A stretch of DNA of 64,000 bases, taken from the NCBI GenBank assembly GCA_011799875.1, contig CM022302.1:181094942-181158941 (forward strand). The letters run 5' to 3'. A program made the position numbers and the translations under genes. The stretch is from Thinopyrum elongatum (lineage: Eukaryota; Streptophyta; Magnoliopsida; Poales; Poaceae). Within the stretch, counting starts at the first letter, position 1; every line of letters starts with the position of its first letter. This document shows, in pieces, positions 21,564 through 32,915 of the stretch. Below the pieces are notes generated by a model that made no database searches, was not told where the DNA came from, and saw nothing but the letters and a program-made list of their open reading frames with translations.

Positions 21564-23625
21564 ATGCCCCGACTGCTAGCCCGAAATCTTCCACCCAAAT
21601 CACTGACCCATCCTCCAAATAAGCGCCGCCCTAAGCCAGGGTGCACGCAGTATAACCAGGAGCTCAAGGAGCATTTGGCAGCGGAGAAGCAAATCACGGC
21701 CGGACGCGCGGATGAGGTTGCGATGGCTGCCATTCGTGCCGACCCCTGGATCTTGGAGGAGCACCTTGCCGTCGAGGCCACCGTCGACACCTCGTGCACC
21801 GACGCCGCCACACGGTTGGCTTCTTTAAATGATAGTTCGTGGCATTTTCTCTAGGCCACCGTCGGTGCCTTCGACGAAGACTACCAGGTTTTTTCTCAAC
21901 GTCCCGTGCTTACCTCAACTCGAGAGCCAGCAGGTTGGTACCCGGAGCGGCTCAGGCAACTCACCACTACGAGGAGGCACCCACGATGTGGAGGCCTCGC
22001 CCTCTTCCAAGTCCAAGGAGCCAACCGTCATTGATATCTCCGACGATGAGGAGTAGCTTGTCTTATTAGCTCACTATAAGGACCTATGTTCAGCTAGCTA
22101 GCTACGCCGGTTAAGCATGTTCGGTTTACCTGTTCCATGCGCTGCTCCTGCCTTTCCTTAACAAATTCTAGTGAATTGTCCTATGTACTGTTACCATGCA
22201 ATCAGATCCTCTAGTATATATGTTCTACATGTCGTGTAATGTGGTGCTCACTTATTAACTGTTTGATTAATTTGTTATCGTGTTTAGTTAACTGTTTGGT
22301 TCAATTCTGCAATGTGATGTTCAATTCTTGTGTGTTCAATTTTGTATTGTCTTACATGTGAGAAATAAATCAAATTTGACTGTACAAAATACGTGTGAAA
22401 CAAATACAATTGCTATATTTCCAAGTTGTTAAGCATGCTTAATTTGGTTAACTGTCTGATCATCTAGTATGTTATATATTGTGCAATGTGGTGCTAAGAT
22501 AATGTTTGGTTCATTTGTTGTGGTGTTTAGTTAAATATTTGGTTCAATTCTGCAATGCAATGTTCAGTTGTTCTGGGTGCAATTTTGTATTGTCTTCCAT
22601 GTGAGAAATAAATCGAATTTTGTTGTACTAAATACATGGGAAACAAATACAATTGATATATTTCGAAGTTGTTAAGCATGCTTGGTTTGGTAAACTGTCT
22701 GATCTTCTAGCATGTTATATATTGTGCAATGTGGTGTTCAGTTAATGTTTGGTTCATTTGTTGTGGTGTTTAGTTAACTGTTTGGTTTAATTCTGCAATG
22801 CGATGTTCAATTATTGTGGGTACAATTTTGTATTGAGATGCATATGAGGAATAAATCAAATTTGGCTGTACTAAATACATGATAAACATATACAATTGCT
22901 ATATTTCCTAGTTCTTAATCATGCTTGGTTTGGATAAATGACTTTTCCATGTGGCTCGAATTAATCTGCTGAATCTGTAATGTGTTTATTTTTTTCATCA
23001 ACATAGTTTACTGATAGTATGCCAACCCTCACTTAACCTGGTCAATAACTACCTTATATGTGTTGCAGGGAAATAATGAGAAGCGCTGAGGTTTACAATC
23101 GAGGTTTGCACATGCATGGTCCTTTGTCTAATAGCACATTATTGTGCAATTGCAGGAACCATTCTAATATTTAGGTTTTTAACAATTTGGTCTTGCACAT
23201 GTAGGTCCTATTGTCAGAGGTTTTGACCCACTGTTCGACCCATTTTGCATATGGGGAAATGAGTTGTCCATGAATACCAGTCAAGTCAAAAAACTCAGAA
23301 AAATTGTTAGGATAAAGAAATTAGCGATGAAAAACAACAAGATCTTTGTCTGCACAATGAAGAAGACACCAGTGAACTACATGAGGGTACTAACTCTTAT
23401 ACCTTGTCTTTTTTATTCCTTTGCATCATTTCCAAATTTAGAGAAGATATTTATGCATATCTTTGTTTTCAGGTCTTTCCAAAGCAGTTCACTGATGATT
23501 ACCTCTCAAATCACCTGTATGGTCAGGAGGCGAGGAAGATATTCATTCAATACCCACGGTACAATATTGAAGTCTTCCTCAAGAGGATGAAGGATGAGCG
23601 GTCAAATAGCAGACGAGTCGGATGA
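21564..23625 (+). pseudogene. B3 DNA-binding domain gene, broken copy
   Basis: Exon-like segment 21564-21854 begins MPRLLARNLPPKSLTHPPNK and contains QYNQELKEHLAAEKQ. A TAG interrupts it, after which the same frame reads ATVGAFDEDYQVF. A frameshifted continuation ends in IDISDDEE (22056). After about 1 kb without coding signal, a segment near 23220-23385 reads FDPLFDPFCIWGN and KIFVCTMKKTPVNYM. A GT...CAG intron-like gap follows, then VFPKQFTDDYLSNHLYGQEA to RRVG-stop (23473-23625). The order (variable N-terminus, then the start of a B3 fold with PKQF) fits plant REM-type B3 proteins, which bind DNA in the nucleus. The B3 fold ends early, and stops and a frameshift are present, so a functional protein is unlikely. 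Confidence 0.5.
22200..22938 (+). repeat. Three tandem copies of a 243-bp repeat
   Basis: The landmark T(C/T)AATTCTGCAATG occurs at 22301, 22544 and 22787, giving an exact 243-base spacing. Surrounding phrases such as TGTGAGAAATAAATC and AAGCATGCTT(A/G) recur with the same period. The array fills most of the putative long intron of the B3-like pseudogene. Confidence 0.8.
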
Positions 23626-23639
23626 AACATATGTCTATG

Positions 23640-24253
23640 ATTGTAGACACAATAGACACGGTTCCATCAGACTACCCGTGTGCCACGCCCGTACCCCTGT
23701 CACATCAGCACAGTCTATTGGTGGCCGCTGGCCATGATTGGGCTCCACGAGGCTTCCCTCGCAATCTCAAAAATATCTACCCGCCTTCAGCGATTTCAGA
23801 AATGGTGGTTCCATGGGTTTTTCTATTTGATAACACACAACTATTATGTTTGGGCCGTGTGCGATGTTTGTTGCTCCCGCTCCGCTTCAAGCCCTTCATC
23901 CAAATTTTTAGTAGCCCCGACATTTTACTCCGGCCTAGTAAAATTTTCAGTAGCCGAGACATTTCCTCAAACACCACCTTGCTCCCCTCCACACCCACAC
24001 CCCCCAAAACCTCCGCTCACACACACCACCCCTCCCTCGCTCGAAACCCTAGCTAGGTCGTCGCTGCCGCCGCGCCGCCTCCACCATCAACCTATGCTAG
24101 TCTGCCCATGCAGGTTACCCACCGATCTCCATGCCCTCACTGCCTTGAGTTTCTTAGATAACGCATGCAAAACACCCCCTTTCCATAGATCCCCATCCCC
24201 CTCCCCCACTCTAGAGCGCCACAGCCTAAGCTCAGCTACGCTTCCCAGGGAGC
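23640..24253 (+). promoter_or_regulatory. Promoter or 5' leader-like stretch cut by E1
   Basis: The sequence shifts from mixed to C-rich, with CCCTCC and CACACCCC runs and AAACCCTAGCTAGG near 24040, typical of the transcribed leader of grass genes. Element E1 begins at 24254, so any gene led by this region would resume beyond the window. No convincing start codon and frame can be chosen. Confidence 0.3.
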
Positions 24254-25604
24254 TGATATGTCTCCAACGTATCTATAATTTATGAAGTATTCATGTTATG
24301 TTTACAACAATTTTATATGGTTTTGGTATGATTTGATTAGAACTAACCCGGACTGACGCTGTTTTCAACAGAACTACCGTGGTATCGTTTTTTGTGCAGA
24401 AATAAAAGTTCTCGGAATGGGCTGAAAATTTACGGTGATTTTTTATGGACCAAAAGAGACCCCCGAAGCACCGGAGCTGGGCCAGGAAGTGGACGAGGGA
24501 GCCACAAGCCTGGGGGGTGCGCCCCCCGAGTTTGTGGGCCCCTCGGGCACCTCCTTGACGTGAGAACGATGCCAAAAATTCCTAGAAATACCCAAACCCC
24601 CAAAAAGAACCCTAGATGAGAAGTTCCGCCACCACAAGCCTCTGTAGCCATGAAAAACCAATCGGGACCCCGTTTTGGCACCCTGCCGGAGGGGGAAATC
24701 ATCACCGGAGGCCATCTTGATCATCCCGGCGGCCACCATGATGAGGAGGGAGTAGTTCACCCTCGCGGTTGAGGGTATGTACCAGTAGCTATGTGTTTGA
24801 TCTCTCTCTCTCTCTCTCTCATGTTCTTGATTTGGCACGATCTTGATGTACCGCGAGCTTTGTTAAAATAGTTAGATCATATGGTGTTTTTCTTCCCTCT
24901 CTACCTTCTTGTGATGAATTGAGTCTTGCTCTTTGAGGTTTTGTTATGTTGGATTGAATATTGGATTTGAGAACACTTGATGTATGTCTTGCATATGGAT
25001 GCCCATGGTGACAATGGGGTATTATATTGAGTCACTCGATGTATGTTTTGGTATTCAACTCGCGGATTCCCGAGGTGATATTGGGGTAATATATGCATAG
25101 GGGTTGATACACATTTTCTTCCTACGTTCTCCGATAGAAACTTTGGAGTGATTCTTTGTTGCATGTTGAGGGATTGTTATATGATCCAATTATGTTTTCA
25201 TTGTTAAGAGACTTTGCACTAGTGAAAGTATGAACCCTAGGCCTTGTTTTCAAGCATTGCAATACCGTTTTTGCTCACTTTTGTTATTAGTTACCTTGCT
25301 GTTTTTATATTTTCAGATTACAAAAACCTATATCTACTATCCATATTACACTTGTATCACCATCTCTTCACCGAACTAGTGCACCTATACAATTTACCAT
25401 TGTATTGGGTGTGTTGGGGACACAAGAGACTCTTTGTTATTTGGTTGCAGGGTTGTTTTAGAGAGACCATCTTCATCCTACACCTCCCACGGATTGATAA
25501 ACCTTAGGTCATCCACTTGAGGGAAAATTGCTACTATCCTACAAAACTCTGCGCTTGGAGGCCCAACACGAGTCTACAAGAAGAAGGTTACGTAGTAGAC
25601 ATCA
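24254..25604 (+). mobile_element. 5' LTR of element E1 (Athila-like, non-autonomous)
   Basis: This 1351-bp LTR begins TGATATGTCTCCAACG and ends AGACATCA, directly before a tRNA-Asp-type primer site at 25615. A (CT)n run lies near 24800. The left flank is GGAGC (24249-24253); its partner should lie outside the window. From memory the start is typical of Sabrina/WHAM/Fatima gypsy LTRs. E1 is the outermost element of the nested stack. A partial 3' LTR is at 28299-29141. Confidence 0.8.
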
Positions 25605-25614
25605 AGCTCTTTTC

Positions 25615-25632
25615 TGGCGTCGTTGCCGGGGA
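25615..25632 (+). other. Primer binding site of E1 (tRNA-Asp type)
   Basis: TGGCGTCGTTGCCGGGGA differs by one base from the complement of the plant tRNA-Asp 3' end. It starts ten bases after the LTR end, as in Athila-type gypsy elements. Confidence 0.8.
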
Positions 25633-25729
25633 GGTGAGTGCTTGAAGGTATATCTTTAGATCTTGCAACTGAATCTTTTAGTTTCTTGATTTATCACTAG
25701 TTTGGCTTATAAAAGAAAACTACAAAAAA

Positions 25730-26521
25730 ATGGAATTGAGGTTGCCTCATATTATTCATCTTTATAATGTCTTTCTTGAAAACGATGGATCGGAAAATTG
25801 TGCCAAAGTGTTAGAAGAAGAAGTCAATAAAATGTTTGGCACAAAATCTTTGAATGGTGAGCATGATTGCAATGTTGTTAGTATGAATTCTTTGAATATC
25901 CATGATGCTAATGGTATGCCAAGCCATAAGCTTGGGGATGCTATGTTTGATGAAGATGATATTTTTTGTCCCCCAAGTTTTGATGAGCAAATTTATTATG
26001 ATGATAGCATGCCTCCTATTTATGATGATTATGTTGATGAAAGTGGGTTTGGAAGAGTGTCAACTCTAGTTAATGATCCCACTATTTTGGAGTGTGTTGA
26101 ATCTTTTCACAATATTGATGAAAGTGGATTTGGAGAGGTCATGACTTTATTTAATGATGAGTCCACTATTTTGGAAGAGGTCTCAATTGATTATGATAAT
26201 AAAGTTGCTATCTATGATGATTATTGTGATGACATGTATGCTATAAAGAACAATGATAACCATGAAACTTGTCATCATGATTTTAATTTTCAATTTGATT
26301 ATGTCAATCAAGTATCCCAAGATAGTTATTTTGTTGAGTTTGCTCCCACTATTTTGAATGAGAAGAATTTTGCTTATGTGGAGAGTAGTAAAATTTCTAT
26401 GCTTATGAATCATGAAAAGAATGATTTATGTGATAGCTATATTGTTGAATTCATTCATGATGCTACTGAAAATTACTATGAGAGAGGAACATATGCTTTT
26501 ACATATTGCAATAATATCTAG
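25730..26521 (+). CDS. Uncharacterised ORF of non-autonomous gypsy element (E1)
   Basis: A 263-residue frame begins 98 bases after the primer site, where gag would be expected, but shows no gag, protease or polymerase motif. It is rich in Asp, Asn, Glu and Tyr. It starts MELRLPHIIHLYNVFLEN, contains KLGDAMFDEDDIF, two repeats of (D)ESGFG(R/E)V-TL (about residues 103-140) and LCDSYIVEFIHDATENYYER near the C-terminus. The same family occurs in H (42943-43749) and, broken, in G. The TAG at 26519-26521 is probably premature: the nucleotide sequence beyond it still matches the longer H frame, which adds two hydrophobic stretches. Function unknown. Confidence 0.6.
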   Translation: MELRLPHIIHLYNVFLENDGSENCAKVLEEEVNKMFGTKSLNGEHDCNVVSMNSLNIHDANGMPSHKLGDAMFDEDDIFCPPSFDEQIYYDDSMPPIYDDYVDESGFGRVSTLVNDPTILECVESFHNIDESGFGEVMTLFNDESTILEEVSIDYDNKVAIYDDYCDDMYAIKNNDNHETCHHDFNFQFDYVNQVSQDSYFVEFAPTILNEKNFAYVESSKISMLMNHEKNDLCDSYIVEFIHDATENYYERGTYAFTYCNNI

Positions 26522-27337
26522 TTTCCTCTCTATGTGTTGAAAGTTTTGAAGTCATGCTTGTTTTGCCTTCATATGCTAGTAGATTCTTGTTCTCATAAAT
26601 TGGTTGCTCACAAAATCCCTATGCATAGAAAGTGGGTTAGACTTAAATGTTCTAGTAATATGCTTCATGATGCTCCCCTTATGTTTCAGTTCTTATCTTC
26701 TATGTGAGCATCATTGAAATCATCATACCTAGCTAAAAAGGCATTAAAGAAAAGCGCTTGTTGGAAGACAACCCAATATTTAACCCTACTATTTTTGTGT
26801 GTTCACATGATCAGTCTACTGTATTAATCATGTTTTATAGCTTTTGTTTCAATAAAGTGCCAAGTAAAGCCTTTAGGATAGTGTGGATGATAGTTGACTT
26901 GATTCTGTGAAAAACAGAAACTTTTGCACCCAGTTCTGGAATTTTGTAAATTCACAAAAATGTGATTTTACTCTGAATTTTTTACACATGATTTATATAC
27001 AAATGGCCTATGTTTTCCTAATTTTTAAGAATTTTTGGAGTAGCAGAAGTATGGTTATTTTTCAGATCATTACAGACTATTCTGTTTTTCACAGATTCTG
27101 TTTTCAATACATAGTTTGCCTGTTTTAGTGTTTCCATAGCTTATATTAAGTGATATAAATTGTGGAAATGATGTAGTACAGTAGGCATTATGTGGAAGCA
27201 TTATGAATCTTGTCTTTGACAGTACCAAAGTGAATGGTTTGTTTTATTATACTAACCTATTTCACGAAGTTCCTTTAAGTTTTGTGTGGTTGAAGTTTTC
27301 AAGTTTTGGGTGAGATATCGATATGAGGAGAATAAGG
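26522..27337 (+). mobile_element. E1 internal non-coding region
   Basis: This matches the downstream part of element H (43550-44362), including the hydrophobic-coding remnant, GCGCTTGTTGG-AGACAACCCAA and a long AT-rich untranslated-type stretch. It is cut at 27338 by the inverted LARD-type LTR fragment. Confidence 0.65.
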
Positions 27338-28298
27338 TGTGACGACCCCGGCTTTATCGTGCACTAACTATTCACGCAAATGCACACGATCAAGCCTAAG
27401 GACTCACTTGAAGATATCACAACACAACTCTAAAACATAAATAAAGTCATACAAGCTTTATATTACAAGCCAGGGCCTCGAGGGCTCGAATACATAGCTC
27501 GATGGCATACAAGTGTCAGCGGAAGCATCAGATATCTGGGTACAGATATATTACAGAACAGAGATAAGCCTTCACAGAGGCGGGGCAAAGAAAAATACTA
27601 CGATCGAAAGGCGTAGGCCTCCTGCCTAGGACCCTCCGAATCCTACTCCTGGTCATCAGTCGGCTCCTCGTAGTAGTACTCGCCGGGAGGGTAGTAGTAG
27701 TAGCCGTAGTCGTCGACGGGGGTAGCTATCTCAGGGGCTCCGTCATCTGGCGGTGACAATTGGAAATGGGGAGAAAAAGAAAATAAAGCAAACGTGAGTA
27801 CTCATCCGAAGTACTCAGCAAGCAAGGATCTACACTACATATGCAACATTTTCAAAGGAGGCTGTATATGTGGACTGGGCTGCAGAAATGCCAGAATAGA
27901 GGGGAAAGCCTAGTCCTATCGAAGACTAGTATCTTCAAGCATCTTCATCGGTCTTGCAGCATTAGAAGAGTGCGGATTACATAATGTAAAGTAGTAGTAG
28001 TATCATCAACCTCGCCCAGAGATTCTTCCTCGACTCCCTGCGAGAAAGCAATCCCAGAGCCATACTATCCATTAATCTCAAGTCATCTGTTCTAGTTGTA
28101 CCGATCGGGATACAACTCCGAGTGTCCGTTACCGTAGGACAGGCTATCGATAGATTAGTTCTTCCCTGCAGGGGTGCACCAACTTACCCACCACGCTCGC
28201 TTAACTCCGGCCGGACACACTTTTCTGGGTCATGCCCGGCCTCGGCTAAGCAACACGCCGCAAACCCGACCTAGGCTCTAAAGAGAGGTCAGCACGCC
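27338..28298 (-). mobile_element. Truncated inverted LARD-type LTR
   Basis: It begins TGTGACGACCCCGG, the reverse complement of the 3' end of the solo LTR at 514-4701, and runs collinearly with the inverse of about 3741-4701. It stops at GTCAGCACGCC, where E1 LTR sequence resumes. The break does not coincide with an LTR end, so a deletion removed the remaining roughly 3.2 kb of this LTR, the rest of the E1 interior and the start of the E1 3' LTR. The exon-like Tyr-rich island is preserved here (about 27650-27755, - strand). Confidence 0.8.
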
Positions 28299-29141
28299 AG
28301 GAGTAGTTCACCCTCGGGGCTGAGGGTATGTACTAGTAGCTATGTGTTTGATCTCTCTCTCTCTCTCTCTCGTGTTCTTGATTTGGCACGATCTTGATGT
28401 ACCACGAGCTTTGATAAAATAGTTGGATCATATGGTGTTTTTCTTCCCTCTCTACCTTCTTGTGATGAATTGACTCTTGCTCTTTGAGGTTTCGTTATGT
28501 TGGATTGAATATTGGATTTGAGAACACTTGATGTATGTCTTGCATATGGATACCCATGGTGACAGTGGGGTATTATATTGAGTCACTTGATGTATGTTTT
28601 GGTATTCAACTCACGGATTCCCGAGGTGACATTGGGGTAATCTATGTATCGGGGTTGATACACATTTTTGTCCTACGTTTTCCGATAGAAACTTTGGAGT
28701 GATTCTTTGTTGCATGTTGAGGGATTGTTATATGATCCAATTATGTTTTCATTGTTGAGAGACTTTGCACTAGTGAAAGTATGAACCCTAGGCCTTGTTT
28801 TCAAGCATTGCAATACCGTTTTGCTCACTTTTGTTATTAGTTAACTTGCTGTTTTTATATTTTCATATTACAAAAACCTATATCTACTATCCATATTACA
28901 CTTGTATCACCATCTCTTCGCCGAACTAGTGCACCTATACAATTTACCTTTGTATTGGGTGTGTTGGGGACACAAGAGACTCTTTGTTATTTGGTTGCAG
29001 GGTTGTTTGAGAGAGACCATCTTCATCCTACGCCTCCCACAGATTGATAAATCTTAGGTCATCCACTTGAGGGATCATTGCTACTATCCTAAAAAACACT
29101 GCGCTTGGAGGCCCAACACGAGTCTACAAGAAGAAGGTTGC
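28299..29141 (+). mobile_element. Partial 3' LTR of E1
   Basis: This is collinear with 24744-25589 of the 5' LTR, with about 4% differences by eye over some 300 bases. The left part is deleted at the junction with the LARD fragment. The right part is interrupted at 29142 by element F. The last bases before F are GTTGC. If that is F's duplication, GTTGC followed by GTAGTAGACATCA should appear beyond the window. Confidence 0.7.
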
Positions 29142-31225
29142 TGATTGCTTGTATCTGCGTTGGTATTTCCCCGAAGAGGAGAGGATGATGCAGCACAGCA
29201 ACAGTAAGTATTTCCCTCAGTTATGAAACCAAGGTTTTCAATCCAGTAGGAGAACCAAGCAACACTATGTAAAGGGTACCTGCACACAATGTAACACCCC
29301 ATGTCATTAGCCACAGTAATCACTTTTGATAATGACAAGTCAGCAAGTTTAACAGTGCTTGATCATCATTAGCATCATATTGCATTTCAACTCCTAAGAC
29401 AAATTCAATATTTAAATGAAAGTTGAAAATAAAAGTTGTCCAATAGAGAAACTAAAATGTTCAATAAATGACAAATATTCCAGAGACTATTCTAAAATTG
29501 TAACAAACAATTAATAAATTAATTAGGTGGCTCTAATATTACCAAAACAGCAAGTGATTAATGCATTTTATTTATTATAAAATTTGTGTGAACTCCAATT
29601 GCCTCCAAACCAATTTTTGGTAGTAGCAGATAATGCCTAGTAATTAATGGAACAATTGCCATGTTTTACAAAAATCATATTGTGGCCTAACTAATTACAA
29701 AACAGGAGATATGAATAAATAAAAAGAAAAAGGTAAAAGAAAAAAAAACCCAGGCCTAACTGGGCCTCAACCCAGCCGGCCAGCCCAACTGGCCCGACCG
29801 GCCCACCCCACCCCCTTATCCCCTGGGCGACCGAACCCTAGCCCACCGACACCCCTTTCCCCCCCTCGCTCCCTCCCCCTCTCCCGATCCAGATCGGGAT
29901 CGGGCCGAGCCCCGCGCCCGTCGCCGCCGTCGCCTCGCCGCCTGGACCTCGCCGGCGTTGCCCCGCTGTCGTCCCCGTCTCCCTCCCCGAGCCCCGCTGC
30001 CCCGTGCCCTACTAACCGCCGTGAGCCGCGCCCCTCTCCTCTCCTCCTTTTCCCCATGTCCCCGTTCGCCACCGCCGCGCCCCAGCGCGTCCTGCTCGCG
30101 CTCCGACCGTGGCGACCGCGCCCCCATGCGCCGCTCGCCTCGCTCACTGCTCGCGCTCGCACACGCTGCGCGCGACCGCGCCCGCACCTCACGCCCCGAC
30201 CTCGCCCCAGTCTCCCTCTTCCCCCGTGGCGCTCGCTGCCGCCCAGCGCGCGCTCGCCAGCGCCCAGCTCCGCCCGCGCGGCCCCCGCCACCACCTCGCT
30301 CACGCATGGCCGCGCCCCCGTCCGGCCGATGCTGCTGCTGCTGCCTGCTGCCGCTACCCCCTGCTCCTCCCGCCACCGCACCTGCTCGCGCTCGCCGTCG
30401 GCGCTCGCCGCTCCCTCTGGCCGCTCCGCTGCCGCCCCGCGCAGTGGCCCCGCGCTCGCCACCGCCCTGTCCCGCCGCGCCTCGCCGACGCTCGCGCCTA
30501 GCGCCAGGCTCGCCCCCTGGCCGCGCCCGCATGCCGCGCGCCCGCTGTGGCTGCGTGGGCCACTGACGGCCGGCCCCCACCCCTCCTGTGCCACTGACCG
30601 AACGGGCCCACGGCCCAGAAACGATTTTTTTAAAAATAAAATAGAAAATAAAAATGAATTAATAAAAATGAATTAATTAATTAATTAGCAAATTAATTAA
30701 GTTAATTAACTCTGATTAGCCTAATCTAATTAAGTAGTTAGTTTAATTAAACAGCAGTTAATTAGCTAAACCCTAATTAGACTAGGCAGTCAATGACAAG
30801 TGGACCCCACCTGTCAGGTTGACTGCTGACATCCAACATACACTGTTTCGGATAATGTTTAATTTAAATAAATAATTAAATTCCAGAAATTAATTAAAAC
30901 TTTAGAAAATCATATTAAATAATCCGTAACTCCGATGAAAATAATTTATATATGAAACTTGCTCAGAATTTCGATACGAACCCGAATACACCCTTCGTAT
31001 TCCTGTCAGATGCCCCTAGCTATATGAACGTTGACCTTTTAGACCGATTTCGATAAATGAATAGTGCCCAACGTTGAATAAATAAATCCGGATAAATTCC
31101 TAAATTAACTAAATCGTTTAGTTAGGCCGTAGAACACCCCGACATATCATTTAGGCATGTCATACATATTGTTTGCATTATTGCTGTGAATTTATTGTTT
31201 CTCTCCCCCCTTTCTCTTTCGATAG

Positions 31226-31315
31226 ACGCTGAGACCGACAACGCTGCAGCTGGGTACGACTACACTACCGACGAGCAGCCCGTTGACGACCCCTCTCTCT
31301 TGCCAGAGCAACCAG
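31226..31315 (+). other. Exon-like acidic island, second copy
   Basis: After a pyrimidine tract and TAG (31223-31225), 90 bases read as an acidic peptide in the same phase as 2611-2700 and end CAG followed by GCAAG. Length, phase, acidic residues and the trailing (V)DD...EQ(P/T) pattern are shared, despite many nucleotide differences. Confidence 0.35.
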
Positions 31316-31628
31316 GCAAGCCCCCCCCTTGAGCATCCAGATATCGCCCATTCTATTCTCCTGCTTGCATTAGATTTTGCTACTGTTAATGTATGCTCCT
31401 ATTCTGATGCATAGCCTGCTGTTGTAACCTGTTCATTGTTACCTTACCTGCCTATGATAAACTGTTTAGTATAGGTTGGTAGTGAACCATCAGTGACCCC
31501 CACCACCTTATCCTTGTTGCCCCTGCTTGATCATCGATGACTCGATCAACGTGATCGTCGACCAGAGACCGACACCTCACTTCACACCCCCTTAGTTGTA
31601 CGACTCTGCGTAGTAACTATCGAGTACC

Positions 31629-31826
31629 GAGGGTGATACCTCGTAACGCACTCCCGATGAATACTCTGCAGTGTAGCTGTTCGGTCGTGGTCATCGAGGG
31701 TGATTCCTCCTTCTCCATTTCCGATACGACTCTGTCGTGGAACCCTCAGTGTGAACCTCGAGGGTGATGCCTCATACGTTCACCCTGATGATTTGATCGA
31801 GTGGAATCCGCCGAGGGTGATTCCTC
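31629..31826 (+). repeat. Four GAGG...CCTC motifs, second copy
   Basis: Copies lie at 31629-31642, 31696-31709, 31760-31773 and 31813-31826, spaced 67, 64 and 53 bases apart. In the first solo LTR the spacings are 66, 67 and 54. Confidence 0.6.
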
Positions 31827-32817
31827 GGGTTTTCCCCTTTGATGTTATGACCACACGGTTACCTTGACCTTTGTTACAGGCGGGTCTACCCTGGTGGGTA
31901 CCCGCTGGGGATCTATGATGTCGAGTGTGCCGGAAGGGCACTCGAGTGTGATATTGTGGCGGAGCATCAGAGACTCTGATTGTCTCCGCGTGATACTAAA
32001 TGAGCCTATTGGATTTGGGTGTGTGATCTGAGTGGGTTGACGTGCCCTATACGCACTACCACCACGCGGGATAATGGTTATGGGGCCCTCTGCTATGTAC
32101 GTTTCTCCCGAAAGCTCGTCAGACGTCATGATTCACCGTGCGGGCTGATTGTCGGGATTGGGCTGGATACTTCACTGACGAGTTCAGTGTTGCGCCTGCA
32201 CCCCGGCCAGTCTCGCAACGCACAGGGTGCCCAGGGCGATGGCCCAAGACCTCTGGGTGCATAGGTTAGTCCGGCGTGCTGACCTCTCTGCCGAGCCTAG
32301 GTAGGGCGCTGCTTCATGTTGATCTTCCGAGGACGGGCATTACCCAGCAAGTGTGTCCGGCCAGAGTTGATCGAGCGTGTTGGGTAACAGTAGTGCACCC
32401 CTGCAGGGATGAATGATCTATCGATAGCCGGTCCTACGGTAAAGGACGCTCAGTTTGTGTATTCCGATCTACTACTTGAACTGGATACTTGTTACTTAAT
32501 TGAAGCTTCGGGATCGCTTTCTCGCTGGGAGTCGAGGAAGGATCTCTAGGCTTGCTTCAACATGTTTGCTAAATAAAATGCTATTCTACTCTCTTCTACT
32601 GCTGCAAGATGATGGCTTCGTGAAGATGCTAGTCTTCGATAGGACTAGGCCTTCTCTCTATTCTGGCATTTCTGCAGCTCAGCCCACATATACAGCCTTT
32701 CTCCATTGATAATGTTGCATATGTAGTATAGATCCTTGCTTGCTGAGTACTTCGGATGAGTACTCACGGTTGCTTTACTTTCTCTTTTCCCCATACCCCA
32801 CCTTGATGATACATCAG

Positions 32818-32915
32818 ACGATGGAGTCTAGGAGCCAGATGCCACCTCAGGAGCTTACTACCAGGAGGGTCCAGAGGGCACGTATTACTGGATCGAGCCA
32901 GCCGACCAGGAGTAG
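32818..32915 (+). other. Final exon-like island, second copy, with a stop
   Basis: The CAG at 32815-32817 is followed by a reading that starts DDG and ends DQE-stop, as in 4293-4396. The Tyr-rich middle is shorter, and there is an internal TAG five codons in. This copy would not encode the full tail. Confidence 0.3.

Noticed and set aside
29767..30676. Long Gly/Arg- or Pro/Ala-rich frames on both strands
   Set aside because: They lie in the GC-rich block of a solo LTR, where stops are rare by composition; all frames look equally open.
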